Source: Siphonodentalium dalli
Taxonomy: Eukaryota > Mollusca > Scaphopoda > Gadilida > Siphonodentaliidae
Direction of reading: 5' to 3'
Length of the DNA: 64,000 bases
Assembly: GCA_032622095.1 (NCBI GenBank)
Contig: CP136061.1
Coordinates: 215,790,373 to 215,854,372, forward strand
Shown here: positions 11,769 through 23,737 of the stretch, one piece after another
Layout: each line of letters begins with the position of its first letter
How positions within the stretch are numbered: position 1 is the stretch's first letter
The notes under the pieces: model-generated
Databases searched by the model: none
The model's input: only the letters and a program-made list of their open reading frames with translations
What the model was told of the DNA's origin: nothing
Position numbers and translations under genes: made by a program

Positions 11769-14165
11769 AAATATATAGTAGACTAGCAGGTTAGCCCGCC
11801 ACTGGCGTGGTTGGTCAGAAACATGACATTTTAAAAATTATTTTGATTCAATGATTTAATTCTGCCTTTTTAATTTTTTGTTTTTCAATAAGTTAATTCT
11901 GCCTTTTTAATCAAGAGAAATGATGGTACCCGTCCCTAAAAGAGGTATGATTTACGGTACATTGGGCGGAAAAACTGACCTGATGAAAACGACAGACATA
12001 AGAATCACACAACACGCATTTTTAGCTCAACTTACTTTGTAAGTTTGAGCTATTGCCATGGTTTGGCGTCCGTCGTCCGTGTGTGTGTGTGTGTCCGTGT
12101 CCGTCAACAATTTCCTTTGGCGCGGGCTACAGGTCGTACCTTTCTTCTGATCTTTATGAAATTTGTCATCAATGTTAACATTGACATGGAGATGGGAATG
12201 AGTCATTTTAGTGTCATTCGGCCAAAAAACATGGCCGCTGGCAGCCATCTTGGATTTCAAAATCCAATCCATTGGCGCGGGCTACAGGTCGTACTGTTCG
12301 TCTGATAATCATGAAATTTGTCATGGATGTTAATATTGACATGTAGATGGGAACGAGTGATTTTGGGGTCGTTCAGCGAAAAAACATGGCCGCCAGCAGC
12401 CATCTTGGATTTTACTCTTTGCATGACTAAATCCTTTGGCGCTGGCTACAGGTTGTAGCTTTGGTCAGAAATTCATGAAATTTTTCATGGATGTTAACAA
12501 TGACATGTAGATGGGAACGAGTCATTTTGGTGTCGTTCGGCGAAAAACATGGCCGTCAGCAGCCATCTTGGATTTTACTCTTTACATGACTAAATCCTTT
12601 GGTGCGGGCTACAGGTCATACCTTTTGTCTGATGTTTATGAAATTTGTCATGAACGTTGCCATTGGCATGTAGATGGGATCGAGTCATTTTGGGGTCATT
12701 CGGCAAAAAAACATGGCTGCTGGCAGCCATCTTGGATTTCAAAATTCAATCCATTGGCGCGGGCTACAGGTCGTACTATTCGTCTGATCATCATGAAATT
12801 TATCATGGATGTTAATATTGACATGTAGATGGGAACGAGTCATTTTGGGGTCGTTCGGCCAAAAAAATGGCCGCCAGCAGCCATCTTGGTTTTTACTCTT
12901 TGCATGACTAAATCCTTTGGCGCGGGCTACAGGTTGTAGCTTTGGTCGGAACTTTATGAAATTTGTCAGGGATGTTAACAATGACATGTAGATGGGAACG
13001 AGTCATTTTGGTGTCGTTCGGCCGAAAAACATGGCCGTCAGCAGCCATCTTGGATTTTACTCTTTACATGACTAAATCCTTTGGCGCGGGCTACAGGTCG
13101 TACCTTTTGTCTGATGTTTATGAAATTTGTCAAGAACGTTGCCATTGACATGTAGATGGGAACGAGTCATTTTGGGGTCATTCGGCAACAAAAACATGGC
13201 TGCTGGCAGACATCTTGGATTTCAAAATTCAATCCATTGGCGCTGCATGGCTACAGGTCGTACTATTCGTCTGATCATCATGAAATTTGTCATGGATGTT
13301 AATATTGACATGTAGATGGGAACTAGTGATTTTGGGGACGTTCGGCCAAAAAAACATGGCCGCCAGCAGCCTTCTTGGATTTTACTCTTTGCATGACTAA
13401 ATCCTTTGGCGCGGGCTACAGGTCATAGCTTTGGTCGGAACTTCATGAAATTTGTCATGGATGTTAACAATGACATGTAGATGGGAACGAGTCCTTTGGG
13501 GTCAATTGGCCAAAAAACATGGCCGCCAGCAGCCATCTTGGATTTTACTCTTTGCATGACTAACTCCTTTGGCACAGGTCAGACATTGCAATTAGCACCT
13601 TTCCTTTCCTATATACTGTCAACCATTAAATTATTCCCCTACCTAAGTTGAGCTACAGTGTCATTGACACTTTGATTTGTTTTTCAATGAATTAATTCTG
13701 TCTTTTTAATCAAGAGAAATTATGGTACCCGTCCCTAAAAGACGTATGATTCGTTGAAAATCTCCCCTGTTCCTAGGAACGACAGACATAAGAATCACAC
13801 GACACGCATTTGTTGTTTTCCAATGAGTTAATTCTGCCTTTTTAATCAAGATAAATGCATTCCGCCGTTCCGGTGCATTTTGCATCCGTAGTTTCGTACG
13901 CATAGGTGACCGTTTAGCAACGCCGATGGCAATAAAGAGTGTTACTCGGTTAACAACGCCAAATTTGGTCAATATAAAGAGCGTGACTGCCTTAACCCCG
14001 CAGTGCCGAGGACGGTGATTTTGATGATTGGGAGTGGAGAATGAGTGCTCAGAGCTTCTCCAAAACGCCGCGACGACGATTCCCGTGGGTTTTTACCTTT
14101 AGATGGGAAGTTTGAGCTCAATCGAGCCAGCCATTTTTATTCGAGTCTATAGAGGACACATATGG
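11769..14165 (+). repeat. CTAGCAGGTTAGCCC repeat interrupted by a foldback element
   Basis: The head 'actagcaggttagcccgcca' lies at about 11783. Units with 'ttctgcctttttaatcaaga', 'atggtacccgtccctaaaag' and 'gacagacataagaatcacac' occur on both sides (11880-12020 and 13690-13860) of the insertion at 12023-13655. The right part ends with 'tcgagtctatagaggacaca' near 14160. Class uncertain. Confidence 0.5.
12023..13655. mobile_element. 1.6-kb foldback element with 160-nt tandem core
   Basis: Ends are tagctcaacttac... and ...taagttgagcta, an inverted pair. A (GT)n/(CCGT) stretch follows the left end. The core has about nine to ten units of 155-165 nt, each with 'ggcgcgggctacaggtcgta', 'catgaaatttgtcatggatg', 'acatgtagatgggaacgagt' and 'gccagcagccatcttggatt'. 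Units alternate among three subtypes, so 12597-13077 and 13078-13560 resemble each other as three-unit blocks. Noncoding; the short ORFs are repeat translations. Confidence 0.75.
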
Positions 14166-14253
14166 TACCCGTCCCTAAATTACTCCATTTATTTATTTAC
14201 ATTGCCTTTACTGCGGTTGATAATTAGGTTAAGTTTGCGTATTTTCTAGTTAG

Positions 14254-14432
14254 GTTCTTAGTATATAGAGGATCTCCAACGAGTTATGTTGAGATATAAC
14301 ATATTATGAAACAAGTTTGATAAATTTGATTCACAACGAGTCGTAGACGAGTTGTGAATCAAATTTATGAAACGAGTTTCATAAAATCTTATATCCCAAC
14401 ATAATGAGTTGAAGATCTTGTATATCACAGGA
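14254..14432. repeat. Inverted repeat around 'cacaacgagtcgtagacg'
   Basis: Arms 'gaggatctccaacgagttat' ... 'ataatgagttgaagatcttg' and inner arms 'tttgattcacaac' / 'gttgtgaatcaaa' form a long imperfect hairpin. The outer start 'tatagaggatctc' also opens the hairpin at 39724. Confidence 0.6.
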
Positions 14433-14943
14433 AAAAAAAACTAAAGCTTTATGCCTTTTTAACAACATCAGCTCTGTAGAGAACACGCAAACTGTATACA
14501 AGTCTTGTGTTGGCTCAGACGGTTCATCACTATACGTCAGTACTACGCTACACGCGCAACGAAATATAGTCCCTTTTAGTTTCGTCTTTATTTGACGTCT
14601 ATTGGGTTATTTATTGGTAACAATTGTCAATAATATAATTTTAATCAAAACAAATAATCAGTTTTCAATAGTAATTCACAGTTTCCCGTTATAATGTCAC
14701 GCGCGCAGGTATACAATGAAAGTGATTACCGCTTGGACTATTAGCTATTAGCCACTAGTGACAGATAAGAACATATGTAATGGATTTTTCAATGATATAG
14801 GGGTTTCATGTGATATATAATTTTATCCAATCGCTATTTACTATTATTTTAGGATGTGTGCCATGTTTGTATTGTAAGCGCATTGAAATTAATTTATTGT
14901 ATAATGCACTCTAAATGTATCTATAATAATCTATAATAATAAT
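14433..14943. other. Intron sequence, nothing recognised
   Basis: AT-rich DNA with no repeat or coding signal that I could support. Confidence 0.4.
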
Positions 14944-15360
14944 AATATATTTATATATATATATACGGAGTTCTCAAAATATATAGTAGACTAGCCGATG
15001 AGCCCGACGTTGTCCGGGCTATTCAAAAACCAAATTTCAAGTCGATAGCTCCACCCGTTTCCGAGATCTGGTCTGCGCATGCGCGAAACTGGCGTTGCAC
15101 GGGCTCGGCGACCCGATAAAATTCGTATCCGGGGCAAGATACATTCACATAGCAAATTTCAAGTCGATAGCTCCACCCGTTTCCGAGATCTTGTCTGCGC
15201 ATGCGCTGCACGGGCGTCGCACGGGCTCGCCAATACGACAACGACGACCGCCTGGTCAAACTACACACACGTACCAAGTTTCGTCCCGATCGGTCGAGAA
15301 TCGTAGATTTGTATAAATGACAGACATACAGACAGACAGACAGACAAACAGAGGTCTTCA
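14944..15360 (+). repeat. Interspersed repeat ending in a (CAGA)n tract
   Basis: (TA)n and 'cggagttctcaaaatatata' open it, as at 11742. Then 'gactagccgatgagcccgac' and two direct repeats of about 100 nt with 'caaatttcaagtcgatagct' and 'gtctgcgcatgcgc'. It ends 'aagtttcgtcccgatcggtc' and a run of gacagacagaca. The closing layout resembles the 3' end of a non-LTR retrotransposon or a SINE derived from one. Confidence 0.5.
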
Positions 15361-15513
15361 AATAACCGAAGATACCAATAATAACTATGGCTTCACATTT
15401 TGTTTGGTTAATTTTTGCGAAAACCTCAATGAATAAATAATTAATAGTTGGATTTGAAAGCTGCTACTCTAATTTACTGAATTTATTCTAAATAACCTGT
15501 TTTCTCTTTTCAG

Positions 15514-15595
15514 GATTAACAACGCTTTATCAAACTTCAGTACTACCATAGGATGGATCATAGATGGCGCCACAAACATGAACCACATTCAGAAG
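15514..15595 (+). CDS. CACNA2D-like: Exon A of a calcium channel alpha2/delta subunit gene
   Basis: An 82-nt internal exon. It follows a strong pyrimidine tract and AG (tttctcttttcag) and ends in cagaag before a gtatgt donor. Its first base completes a codon from an upstream exon outside the window; the other 27 codons are open and read INNALSNFSTTIGW... to ...NHIQK, finishing in phase 0. Alpha2/delta proteins are extracellular, membrane-anchored subunits that raise surface expression of Cav1/Cav2 channels. This stretch matches the mature N-terminal helix upstream of the VWA_N and VWA domains. An N-F-S glycosylation sequon fits an extracellular position. Seen: splice sites, frame and its continuation into exons B and C. 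Recalled: resemblance of pattern and exon size to vertebrate alpha2/delta genes. The paralogue (alpha2/delta-1/2 versus -3/4) cannot be decided. Confidence 0.8.
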
Positions 15596-15816
15596 GTATG
15601 TTCAACAACAATGAGCTATATGTAATGCTAAAAAGGTTTTGTCAAATATTTCAAGGTATAATTTGACGCACATATTTGTTGTAAATTTTGGACCACAAGA
15701 TACTGGGTGGAAAGAGTCTATTGTTTGTTTGTTTTTTTTAATTTCACGTTGAGAAATATCTTCTCTTTTTTCCCAGAGAGCAATGATTGCCAGTATAATG
15801 ACATTCTGGAGATATA

Positions 15817-16034
15817 CAGTAATGCCCTAAATAATCGACCCCTTAACCACAGCAGAATTATGGGTAACTTTTCAGGATTTAGTCGGAAATGTGGCTTGTT
15901 GCCATTCATAGGAAAGCTCTCCCCAAGAGCTTTCCGATGAATGGCAATTTTAACAAGCCATATTTCCGACTAAATCCTGAAAGTTACCCATAATTCTGCT
16001 GTGGTTAAGGGGTCGATTAGTTAGGGCATTACTG
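15817..16034. mobile_element. Mariner-like snapback MITE, copy 1
   Basis: A 218-bp near-perfect palindrome starting CAGTAATGCCCTAAATAATC and ending with its complement, ...GGCATTACTG, flanked by TA on each side. The whole element can fold on itself through 'ggatttagtcggaaat' and 'ttgccattcataggaaagct' arms. TA flanks and CAGT ends are those of Tc1/mariner-type elements. Noncoding. Confidence 0.75.
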
Positions 16035-16438
16035 TAGCAACGCCCTTTTTGTCATGACAGACTGGATTAACATCAAATAGCTGATCTAATGATCCCACAA
16101 TCATGCTGATTTATTTATGAAGCAATGACCTATTTGTCATTGTTCATGATTGTCGCTATAAATTAATGAGCGAATCTTTTGACTCAATTGTTTTATGTAC
16201 ATTATCTTTTACCACAATGTATGCCTCATCAGATTTGCAATCTTTTACTAAGTATGAGAAAAACCTGTTTGTTAATTTAGCTTGCTCTCATACTCGGTCA
16301 AATGCTTGTTTTCTTTGAATATTCTGAAATCAATTTTATGCTACACTGGCAGAGATACACAACATTGTGTGAGCTAAAAAAGTTAATGTATAGTTTACAA
16401 CTGGTTATTACAATGGCAAATAAGAAATGGTTAAATAG

Positions 16439-16600
16439 TCCGTGGTGGCTCAATTAGTAAGGCGCATGGTGCATCTATAGGACAACATAAGCCATCAGCA
16501 ATGGCGAAACTTGTTCGAATTGCGACCAGCATGGATTTGTGATCCGCGAAAAGAGAAGATGACCTGACTCAATGTATTTGGGCAACAAGACTGACTTTAG
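16439..16600 (+). mobile_element. Possible tRNA-derived SINE
   Basis: 'tggctcaattagtaagg' (about 16445) resembles the tRNA A box and 'gttcgaattgc' (about 16512) the B box. Their spacing of about 66 nt is longer than in a standard tRNA, so this is not a functional tRNA gene. No second copy is present in the window to define the ends. Confidence 0.4.
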
Positions 16601-17009
16601 TGCCTGTCATTTGTAGAATGTGGTTCCCAGAGGGAGCAATTAGTGACGCATAGCGGGATAGCATCACCAAATTCATCCTCTGGGGACCTCATTCTGCATG
16701 GCCTCATCTGTTATGGGAGACATAGACTCATAGTGAAGTTCCCAAATGGTGAATATTGTGATGTACACCCATTGGGAACCTCGATTATGCAATGTGTCAT
16801 CTGCCAATTTGGGGATATAGAGAAACTAAACTAAAAAAGAAATAGAATCTATGTGAAGAAGTTTCTATATAAATTTGATAATAAAGAAACTTTCCAGAGA
16901 AGATGAGGCCTAAGCAGAATGAGGTCCCCAGAGGTTGAATTTAGTGATGCTAAATTCACCCTCTGGGGACTTCATTCTGCAAATAACAGGCACACTAAAC
17001 TCAGACTTG
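16588..17009. mobile_element. hAT-like MITE, long form
   Basis: Ends 'aagactgactttagtgcctg' and 'caggcacactaaactcagac' form the terminal inverted pair. Each end has a decayed 'gaatgtggttcccagaggg'/'gaggtccccagaggttg' palindrome. The middle has 'gtgaagttcccaaatggtga' and 'gaaactttccagagaagatg', also found at 47871-48250, 55583-55770 and 60850-61020. Target duplication is no longer clear. Confidence 0.6.
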
Positions 17010-17721
17010 GCAAGTTTGTCTGTTGCTATCCAGAGGTCAGTGGTTTCTACATGTAATGTAGAAATTTCCAGGTGAAATGAACCCTATGTGTGGTCTTTCA
17101 TCCAACCATAAAGCTGATAGTGTTGTGTTATGGCCTAGAAACCAAAATTGTGATAAACCCCAATAAAGCAAATCACTGATTGATGGCCATCATACAAAAT
17201 ACTGACATGGCAAGATACTGACAAGATACTGACAAGATACTGACATGGCTTGTGTATCATACTCAGGCATGTATCCATGGCATATTACTCAAGCAATAAA
17301 CATGCACATTATTGCTTGTGCATGTATCCACCGCTGGCCATACTGTCTGCTGTGGCATGATTGTTGATAGGGTAACCATCTTCTAATGTTGGAAGTTAGA
17401 TTGACATTAGATTAACATCGTGGTAGTTGTTGGGTCACTTTTCATGATGGTTGGTCAGTGGCGAAAATAGATGCTCATTTCTTACCTCTTACCCAACCTA
17501 AGCTGAACACGCACTCTGCCTAATGTTTTTTGCTTTTGAAATTTTGATTTCTGGTATATTAAATAGATACAGAGACCATACAGTCAATGATTTCTTTTGT
17601 TACGCCCCTGCATTTTAAATCACACGGTCACGACTTACAGGCCTATAATATGAAGATTGTGTTACTAACTGATACGGACCGACCAATACATATCTCTTTG
17701 TAACGTGTGAAGATTAACTAC
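17010..17721. other. Intron sequence with a short tandem patch
   Basis: Mostly featureless. 'gacaagatact' repeats three to four times at about 17212-17245, and 'gcatgtatcca' twice near 17270-17330. Confidence 0.4.
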
Positions 17722-17827
17722 TGAGAGCTTTCCGATGAATTGCAACAAGCCATATTTCCAACTAAATCCTGAAAAATTACCCATAATTCTGCTGTGGTTA
17801 AGAGGTTGATTATTTAGGGCATTACTG
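17722..17827. mobile_element. Mariner-like snapback MITE, right half
   Basis: Starts at 'tgagagctttccgatgaatt' in the hairpin loop and ends ...GGGCATTACTG followed by TA. The left half is missing. Confidence 0.65.
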
Positions 17828-18712
17828 TATCATGTATACATATATTGACATAGATCATTAAGTAGATAACTATAGGGAAGAAAATTATTAGCTTATCATC
17901 ATCGTCTGGTGTACTAATTGTAACTCCAGAACAATTGAAAGGCACAGGAGGAAAGTTGGGATCACATGTTATAATGGAGAGGTGTCAATTTATATACAAG
18001 GGAATAGCCATCATAATCCATGCTTACAATGTGCACACAAAAAATAAAAAAATACAAATATCCCTCCCTCCCTCATTGATTCAGAAAAAAAAAATTGTCT
18101 GATACTCAACTAATATTTGTTTTTGGCCTAGTGACACTTGTTTCCATTAGTATGAAGACGTATATCCATTTGTCGGAGATTTAGTTTCTGAAAATTTTGT
18201 ATTAAGTAAGCCCCTTCTTCGCCGCCTTAAAGATAACAAATTCTGGACCACTCTCTCGCTTCTTTATCAAATTATGTTACTTTAAAATAGAATAATGGAA
18301 AAGTCTTCCTTATTCTTCAGAAGAGCAAATTAAATTTCTTGAGTATTCACAAGAAATGTCTTTCCCCTTCAACGAATTTATGTCTGTAATCACATTTGAG
18401 TCATATTGTGACATCTCCGCCCTAATTCTCATGCTGAGAGTATAGTGGAGACAGTTGCTATTCTAATGATTCTGACGTGATCGGGTCCTGTCTATAGAAC
18501 CGTATCCTTCTGTCGTTATTTCTAACTGTCAATGGGAATCACTAAGGCGGAATTGTGTTATTAGATCGTGTAGCATCGTAGTCCATTAACATACTCTCAG
18601 ATTTTCTTGGAGAAAGGCTTTTAATATGAGATCGTGTGAACAGAACCAACACAAAATTGCAATATATTGCATATTTGAATCACTGTGTATTAAAGTTGGT
18701 GTAATTGTTTAT
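17828..18712. other. Intron sequence, nothing recognised
   Basis: AT-rich DNA; no ORF with domain features and no shared repeat seen. Confidence 0.4.
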
Positions 18713-18930
18713 AACCCTTCTATAACTGGCGCTTTCTGAAATGTTGCGAAAACCCTGTGCCAATGCATTCTCTTATATAAATGCGAATCGCCATAGGGAG
18801 CCTCGCATATATAAGAGAATATATTGGCCTAACAATATTTACTTGACCTTGTAAGCCAGGCATTCTCTTATATATGCAAGGCTCCCTATGGGAGACTCGC
18901 ATATATAATAGCGCAGCACCCTCATGAAAT
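18713..18930. mobile_element. TTAA-type MITE, 'CATGACNGGAGCT' family (degraded)
   Basis: Left end 'aacccttctataactggcgc', then 'gttgcgaaaaccctgtgcca' and the hairpin cassette in its 'gccatagggagcc' variant, a short core 'caatatttacttgaccttgt', and a second cassette. The right end 'caccctcatgaaatgg' is worn. Confidence 0.6.
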
Positions 18931-20699
18931 GGTTATTTTTTTTTTTTAAACGTAATAGATTTCTGCATGAGTTCCTTATATTGCTGGTGTTATGTATATG
19001 AATTATTCTGCTCTTGTATTATTTGTTTTTCTGTATGTAGTCTGCTTTTATTACCTGAACACCCCTCCAAGGTATAATTGGCCACTCAAATGAATAATTT
19101 TATAATTGAATAGGAGAATCCATTTAGTATAGAAAGGGGTAAAGCACAAAAATACCATACACCATTCAAAGGAGTATGTGGGTTAAATTTTCGCATTATG
19201 AGATTTTCTGTTGTGATTTTATTCACTCCTAAATCTTTGAAGTTATCTCATTTTTCTAAAGATTGTGGGCTGGTGATACATTAGATAATCCCTGCCCCAT
19301 CCAACAAACAAGTTCCTACTCCATCAAAGTAATTCGCATGCGACAAACTCATTAACTTCTGACACTTCACACCTCTTTAATCAAAATGATGGGTTTCATA
19401 TTTCATGTTTGCAGATATTTGGCCAAACTTAGGGGATCTCATGCATCATGGCTTGATTGAACAAGATAGTCAGTAGTCCTTGGAATTCAACAATGAATTT
19501 TTGCTGTCTGCAGGCTTCCACAGTGAGACACCAATGCATTCTGATAAATATCCAGACTCCCTCTCATCACTTTCATCTAGTCTGAGGACACTGGGATTCT
19601 ATCTGATATCATAGATGAAGGGGGGAATTCCCTTTTTTTGTGAAATTAATATTCATAAGGCAGTGTTTATCATTGTGATACACACACAGATCTACACGTG
19701 TGCGCCTGAGGTCATGTAAACATTTAAGAGTAGTCACTCTTCCTCTAACCAATTTCCGTTTTTATAAAATGCTCTCAAGGTTAATTGCTTCACTATATAT
19801 GCAGAATACAAGTTTCGCCATTCAAATGCTATATTATAAAGAATAATGTAATGAAAACATAGCGATAAGCTTGCTACGATAAATCTGATTGAGCTGTACC
19901 GTGGTCATGTTGCGTCATCTCCTTATTTAGAATACGTGCTTGGAATTTACTACGAAGTTGTTATGATCCCTATTTGGCACGTGACATAATATCCATAGGT
20001 TAGGAGAAAATACTAGTTTTTTTGAATATCTTTCCAATACAATTCTATTATGTATACTTGTTCTGTCTGATCATTCCCCAATTATGAATTAGCGTACATA
20101 AGTTTTGATTTTGAACATACGACGTTTGGTCAGTTAAGCTAACATGTAGTTTATACGATAACTTCATGAGATTGCAGTCAAATGCCGTACATGGATGTGG
20201 CTTGTATGAATAAGTGAATATTAATTGAAATTGCAGGAAGCTATTCTTTGGTCAAGCAAGGCATCGCTTGCTGCGTATTGGCTAGATTTCTCTCGTTTGG
20301 AATAATTTTAACCATGAGAGTCCTTAGACCGTAAGTTGATTGAAATGAAACACAGTCTAATTTTATTAGACCGACACCAATGCAATGTCTGCAGCAAAGT
20401 TTTGGCAAAACATTGGCAGGTTCTGAAATTTATTTAGTCGATAGCCAATGTTTGCTTAAAGGGGTGCTGTATGCAAATCCGACCATTAATTAGATGCCTT
20501 CCACTTCATTCAATGGAAAATATGCCACAAATGAATTAATTTGAATCAATGATGCATGCTGAATACACACGCACATACTCAAAAGAACCACAGGTATCAA
20601 CATGAAAATTATATTGAATAGAGCCATAAACTCAATTAAGATTTCAGGTTTTGCTACGTAACCACAATTACGTATCGGACGGTGGATTGGGACAATTAT
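18931..20699. other. Intron sequence, nothing recognised
   Basis: No coding exon, RNA gene or window-shared repeat recognised. 'ggagaatccatttagtatag' at about 19121 resembles a sequence at 55060. Confidence 0.4.
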
Positions 20700-20932
20700 C
20701 AATTAGCACATTTTTTCTTAGATTTTTTAACCATTTTATCTTTTTTTATCATTATTTCTTACATTCTTTAACAATTTATAATTTTTTTCATTTTTTCTTT
20801 CATTTTTTAACAAATATAAAAAAATTATAAAATTTGTTGGGCAAATGCGTTCTCTTATATATGCGACGTGACCTATGGCACATGGTTTTCGCAAAAATTC
20901 ATTAAGCTCAAATCATGAAAGGGCTAATAAAT
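20700..20932 (-). mobile_element. TTAA-type MITE fragment with poly-T-rich core
   Basis: Repeats of 'ttcttacattctttaacaat' form the core, followed by one decayed hairpin arm (gttctcttatatatgcgacg) and the right end 'tcgcaaaaattcattaagctcaaatcatgaaagggctaa' type, as in 40098 and 49965. The left end is lost. Confidence 0.5.
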
Positions 20933-22110
20933 CTAACATTTTAATTGACATATTTGTCTGGAAATAATATGAGAAGAATCAGAAGATCTTTTTGGCGATC
21001 GTATTACGGTTTTTGTTTCATCTATAAATTGGTATCATTGAAGGAATCAAATATCGATTCGTACTCAAATCAAAGTGAACTTGAAAAGTTATCTACAAAC
21101 ACATTTTCTTGAAAGTGATGTCCGTACCATCGACACTCTCACATGGCGTATTGTTGATGTTCTTGTTGTTACTTCAGATTAAACAAATTGCTCAAATACT
21201 GGAAATTTAGGCACGTCCTTTAACAGGAAATTCTCCGGCTTCTTGTAAAAAAATTCAGAATGGCCCTTCAGCCTCATTCAACAATTGTCTTCTGAAATAA
21301 CTCTGAGTTTAATACTGTTCACAATAAAAGATGGTCAATCTAAATACAATAGATCAACCCGGATCATCTATGATTAAACAACATAATAAAATATGATATG
21401 AACGGGCATTTTGTCTGAAAATCACGCTTATATAAAACTTATTTTGGTGGAAAAACCAACTCACTTGGTGGATAGATTTTGGTTATATACCACAGCAAAA
21501 TAGTGTTTCTTGCAATGCATAAATATCCCTTATCACATCTGAAGACAAAGAATATTTACCATGATTATTGGTATACCCACCCACATTTTCATTTCTTATA
21601 TATCGTCAACGATTGCGTTGTTTTATGAGTTTTGTATAATGTACATATATATGAACATTCGAGTTGGTCCTGTGTCATACTGTGTCTTAAATTCAGGGTT
21701 CATTTATCTCCTGCAAAGAAAAGTAGCTCTCAGTGATAATTTATTGCAGTTATGGGACAAATTATCAGGCATGATTATTCACTGTGTTTTCCCCTATATG
21801 GCCACTGAACAGTCAGTAATATGTGTCTGGCATATAAATCATATTTCTGCCAATAAAATGTGCTGGTCAGTCTATTAAGTGCCAATGGCTGTTCACAATA
21901 ACTGTATTTTATAACAAGATACTAGGGACTGTTCTGTCTGAAATTGCCACATGACTCCCATATAGATAATTTGGTTGAGGGTCTGGAGTTTATTTAATGG
22001 TTAATTACACAGCAGTTTATAGTCCAAGTCTCATTGCAGGCTGCTTTTGGAAGGGCCATGTGTTATTTATATAAGTTGTGCCATTTCCCTCATGAATTGA
22101 CTCACAGTTT
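20933..22110. other. Intron sequence, nothing recognised
   Basis: Contains a 105-codon + strand ORF at 21561-21878 without recognisable domain, splice context or compositional signal; treated as chance. Confidence 0.4.
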
Positions 22111-22118
22111 GGTGGTTA

Positions 22119-22244
22119 CTAGAATGAGGTTCCTGTAATGTCAGTGACTTTAATTATGAGAGTAGTGTATACAGGCCTCACTAAATTCACCCTCTGGGGA
22201 CCTCATTCTGCAAATTTTCAGCACCATATTCTCAGGCCTGGGTG
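22119..22244. mobile_element. hAT-like MITE, degraded
   Basis: Right half is clear: 'tcactaaattcaccctctgg', 'ggacctcattctgcaaat' and the terminal 'tattctcaggcctg'. The left half keeps only 'tagaatgaggttcctg'. Confidence 0.5.
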
Positions 22245-22420
22245 TATATGTTACAACATTGAGATCATGATCTTTGGCTAGAAATACCTAAATATAGTGT
22301 CCAACTATTTGCTACCTTACCTTAAACTGACAGTTTCAGATCTTAATCGTTAATGAAGATACGTGTGCATATTGTTTATTAAACACCATCACGGCGGCTT
22401 TACATCGTGTATAATATAAC

Positions 22421-22597
22421 AATAACATGATTTTTGAGGGCGTTATGGTTTATTAACGGCCCGGCTGGAATGATTAACAGCCCAAGGGCCTATTAGCGGC
22501 CCGAGACGAAGTCGAGGGACGCTAATAGGCCCGAGGGCTGTTAATCATTCCAGAGGGCCGTTAATAAACCATAATGCCCGATGAAATCATGTTATTA
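22421..22597. repeat. GC-rich 177-bp palindrome
   Basis: Arms 'aataacatgatttttgaggg' and 'gcccgatgaaatcatgttatt' enclose further paired blocks (ggtttattaacggccc, ggaatgattaacagccc, gcctattagcg) around 'cccgagacgaagtcgaggga'. It stands out from its AT-rich surroundings. A snapback MITE is likely. The sequence right of it to about 23130 has related motifs (ggcccacggcccgc, gaacgccc). Confidence 0.6.
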
Positions 22598-23737
22598 CTA
22601 TTATTACCACAGTTTTGGACATTTGACCCATTTGAGGATTTAGTGGAATAATGAAGTAGATTAAGAGAGAAATATTTTCAAGAACATTTAAGTTTGATAT
22701 CATTTGACTTGTCAGCTGACACGGACTGACGGAGTCTCGAAAATAGGACAGGGGAAAACCCAGCATTGGAGACGAGTAACAACCAATGAGAGGTTGACAG
22801 CTAAAAGTATCAATGCATACTTACGCTTGATACAATAATTCAATCATATAGCGTGAATTCCAATCATAAAACCACTTTTGTGTCGAGGAAATCGGATACA
22901 TCTTCCCATTATTTTCTTGAAATAAACACGCCATAATAATCGGAAGTTGAAGGGACGTAGCTCTCGCGATAATAAACGAGATCTATAGTTTCCGGGCGGC
23001 GGGCCGATATTGAACTAGGCTTCTCATTATCGGCCCACGGCCCGCTGTTTTGGTAACAATACGCTATTTGGAACGCCCCGAAAAACATTATCAATGGCCT
23101 AGAGAACGCCCTATAAAGTGGTAATAATTTAACATAACTGCACCAACAATGCATGTCTTGTGAGGACGGGTGTTTATACGCTCCAAATAATTATTCTGAT
23201 ATTGAAATAGTTATAAACATAATTGAAATGAACTCGAAAGAAGTAAACCACAACCGTGTATAGAAAACTTACATAAGAAAAAAATCAAAACTTGGCTATG
23301 GGTTGTGTTGACATAACTAACTCTGACTGTTCAGTCACGGTGTTGTGTCAGTGTTGTGAATATATAGCATGTGCTTTCGTGCATCTTCAGTCTGCAATAT
23401 GTGTATATCTTACAAGTATTTCAACATCAATGATGTTACCATGATTTGTTGCTATATACTTATGTCATACATATCAGTAATGGTTTTGATGTTGGTTGCC
23501 CGCATGTAAATTATAGTCCTGCAAACCTAACATTCGGTCCAATCTTCCGTAATGTATATATACATGTAAGTAACTCATCAAAATATATAGCATTCTTGTT
23601 TCCCGGTGGTTTGGTATAAACTCAGGAGTCTTATTATTTTTTGCTCAGTTTTAAATTCGCGCACTGACAGGTGTGCGAAAAATAGTAATGCGCGAATTTA
23701 AATACGAGTAAAGGTATTTGAGATGATTGTCCCCCAA

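Noticed and set aside
12027-13315. Series of 60-105-codon ORFs on both strands
   Set aside because: They follow the 160-nt tandem units of the foldback element.
21561-21878. 105-codon + strand ORF
   Set aside because: No domain, splice context or similarity recognised; the length is expected by chance in 64 kb.
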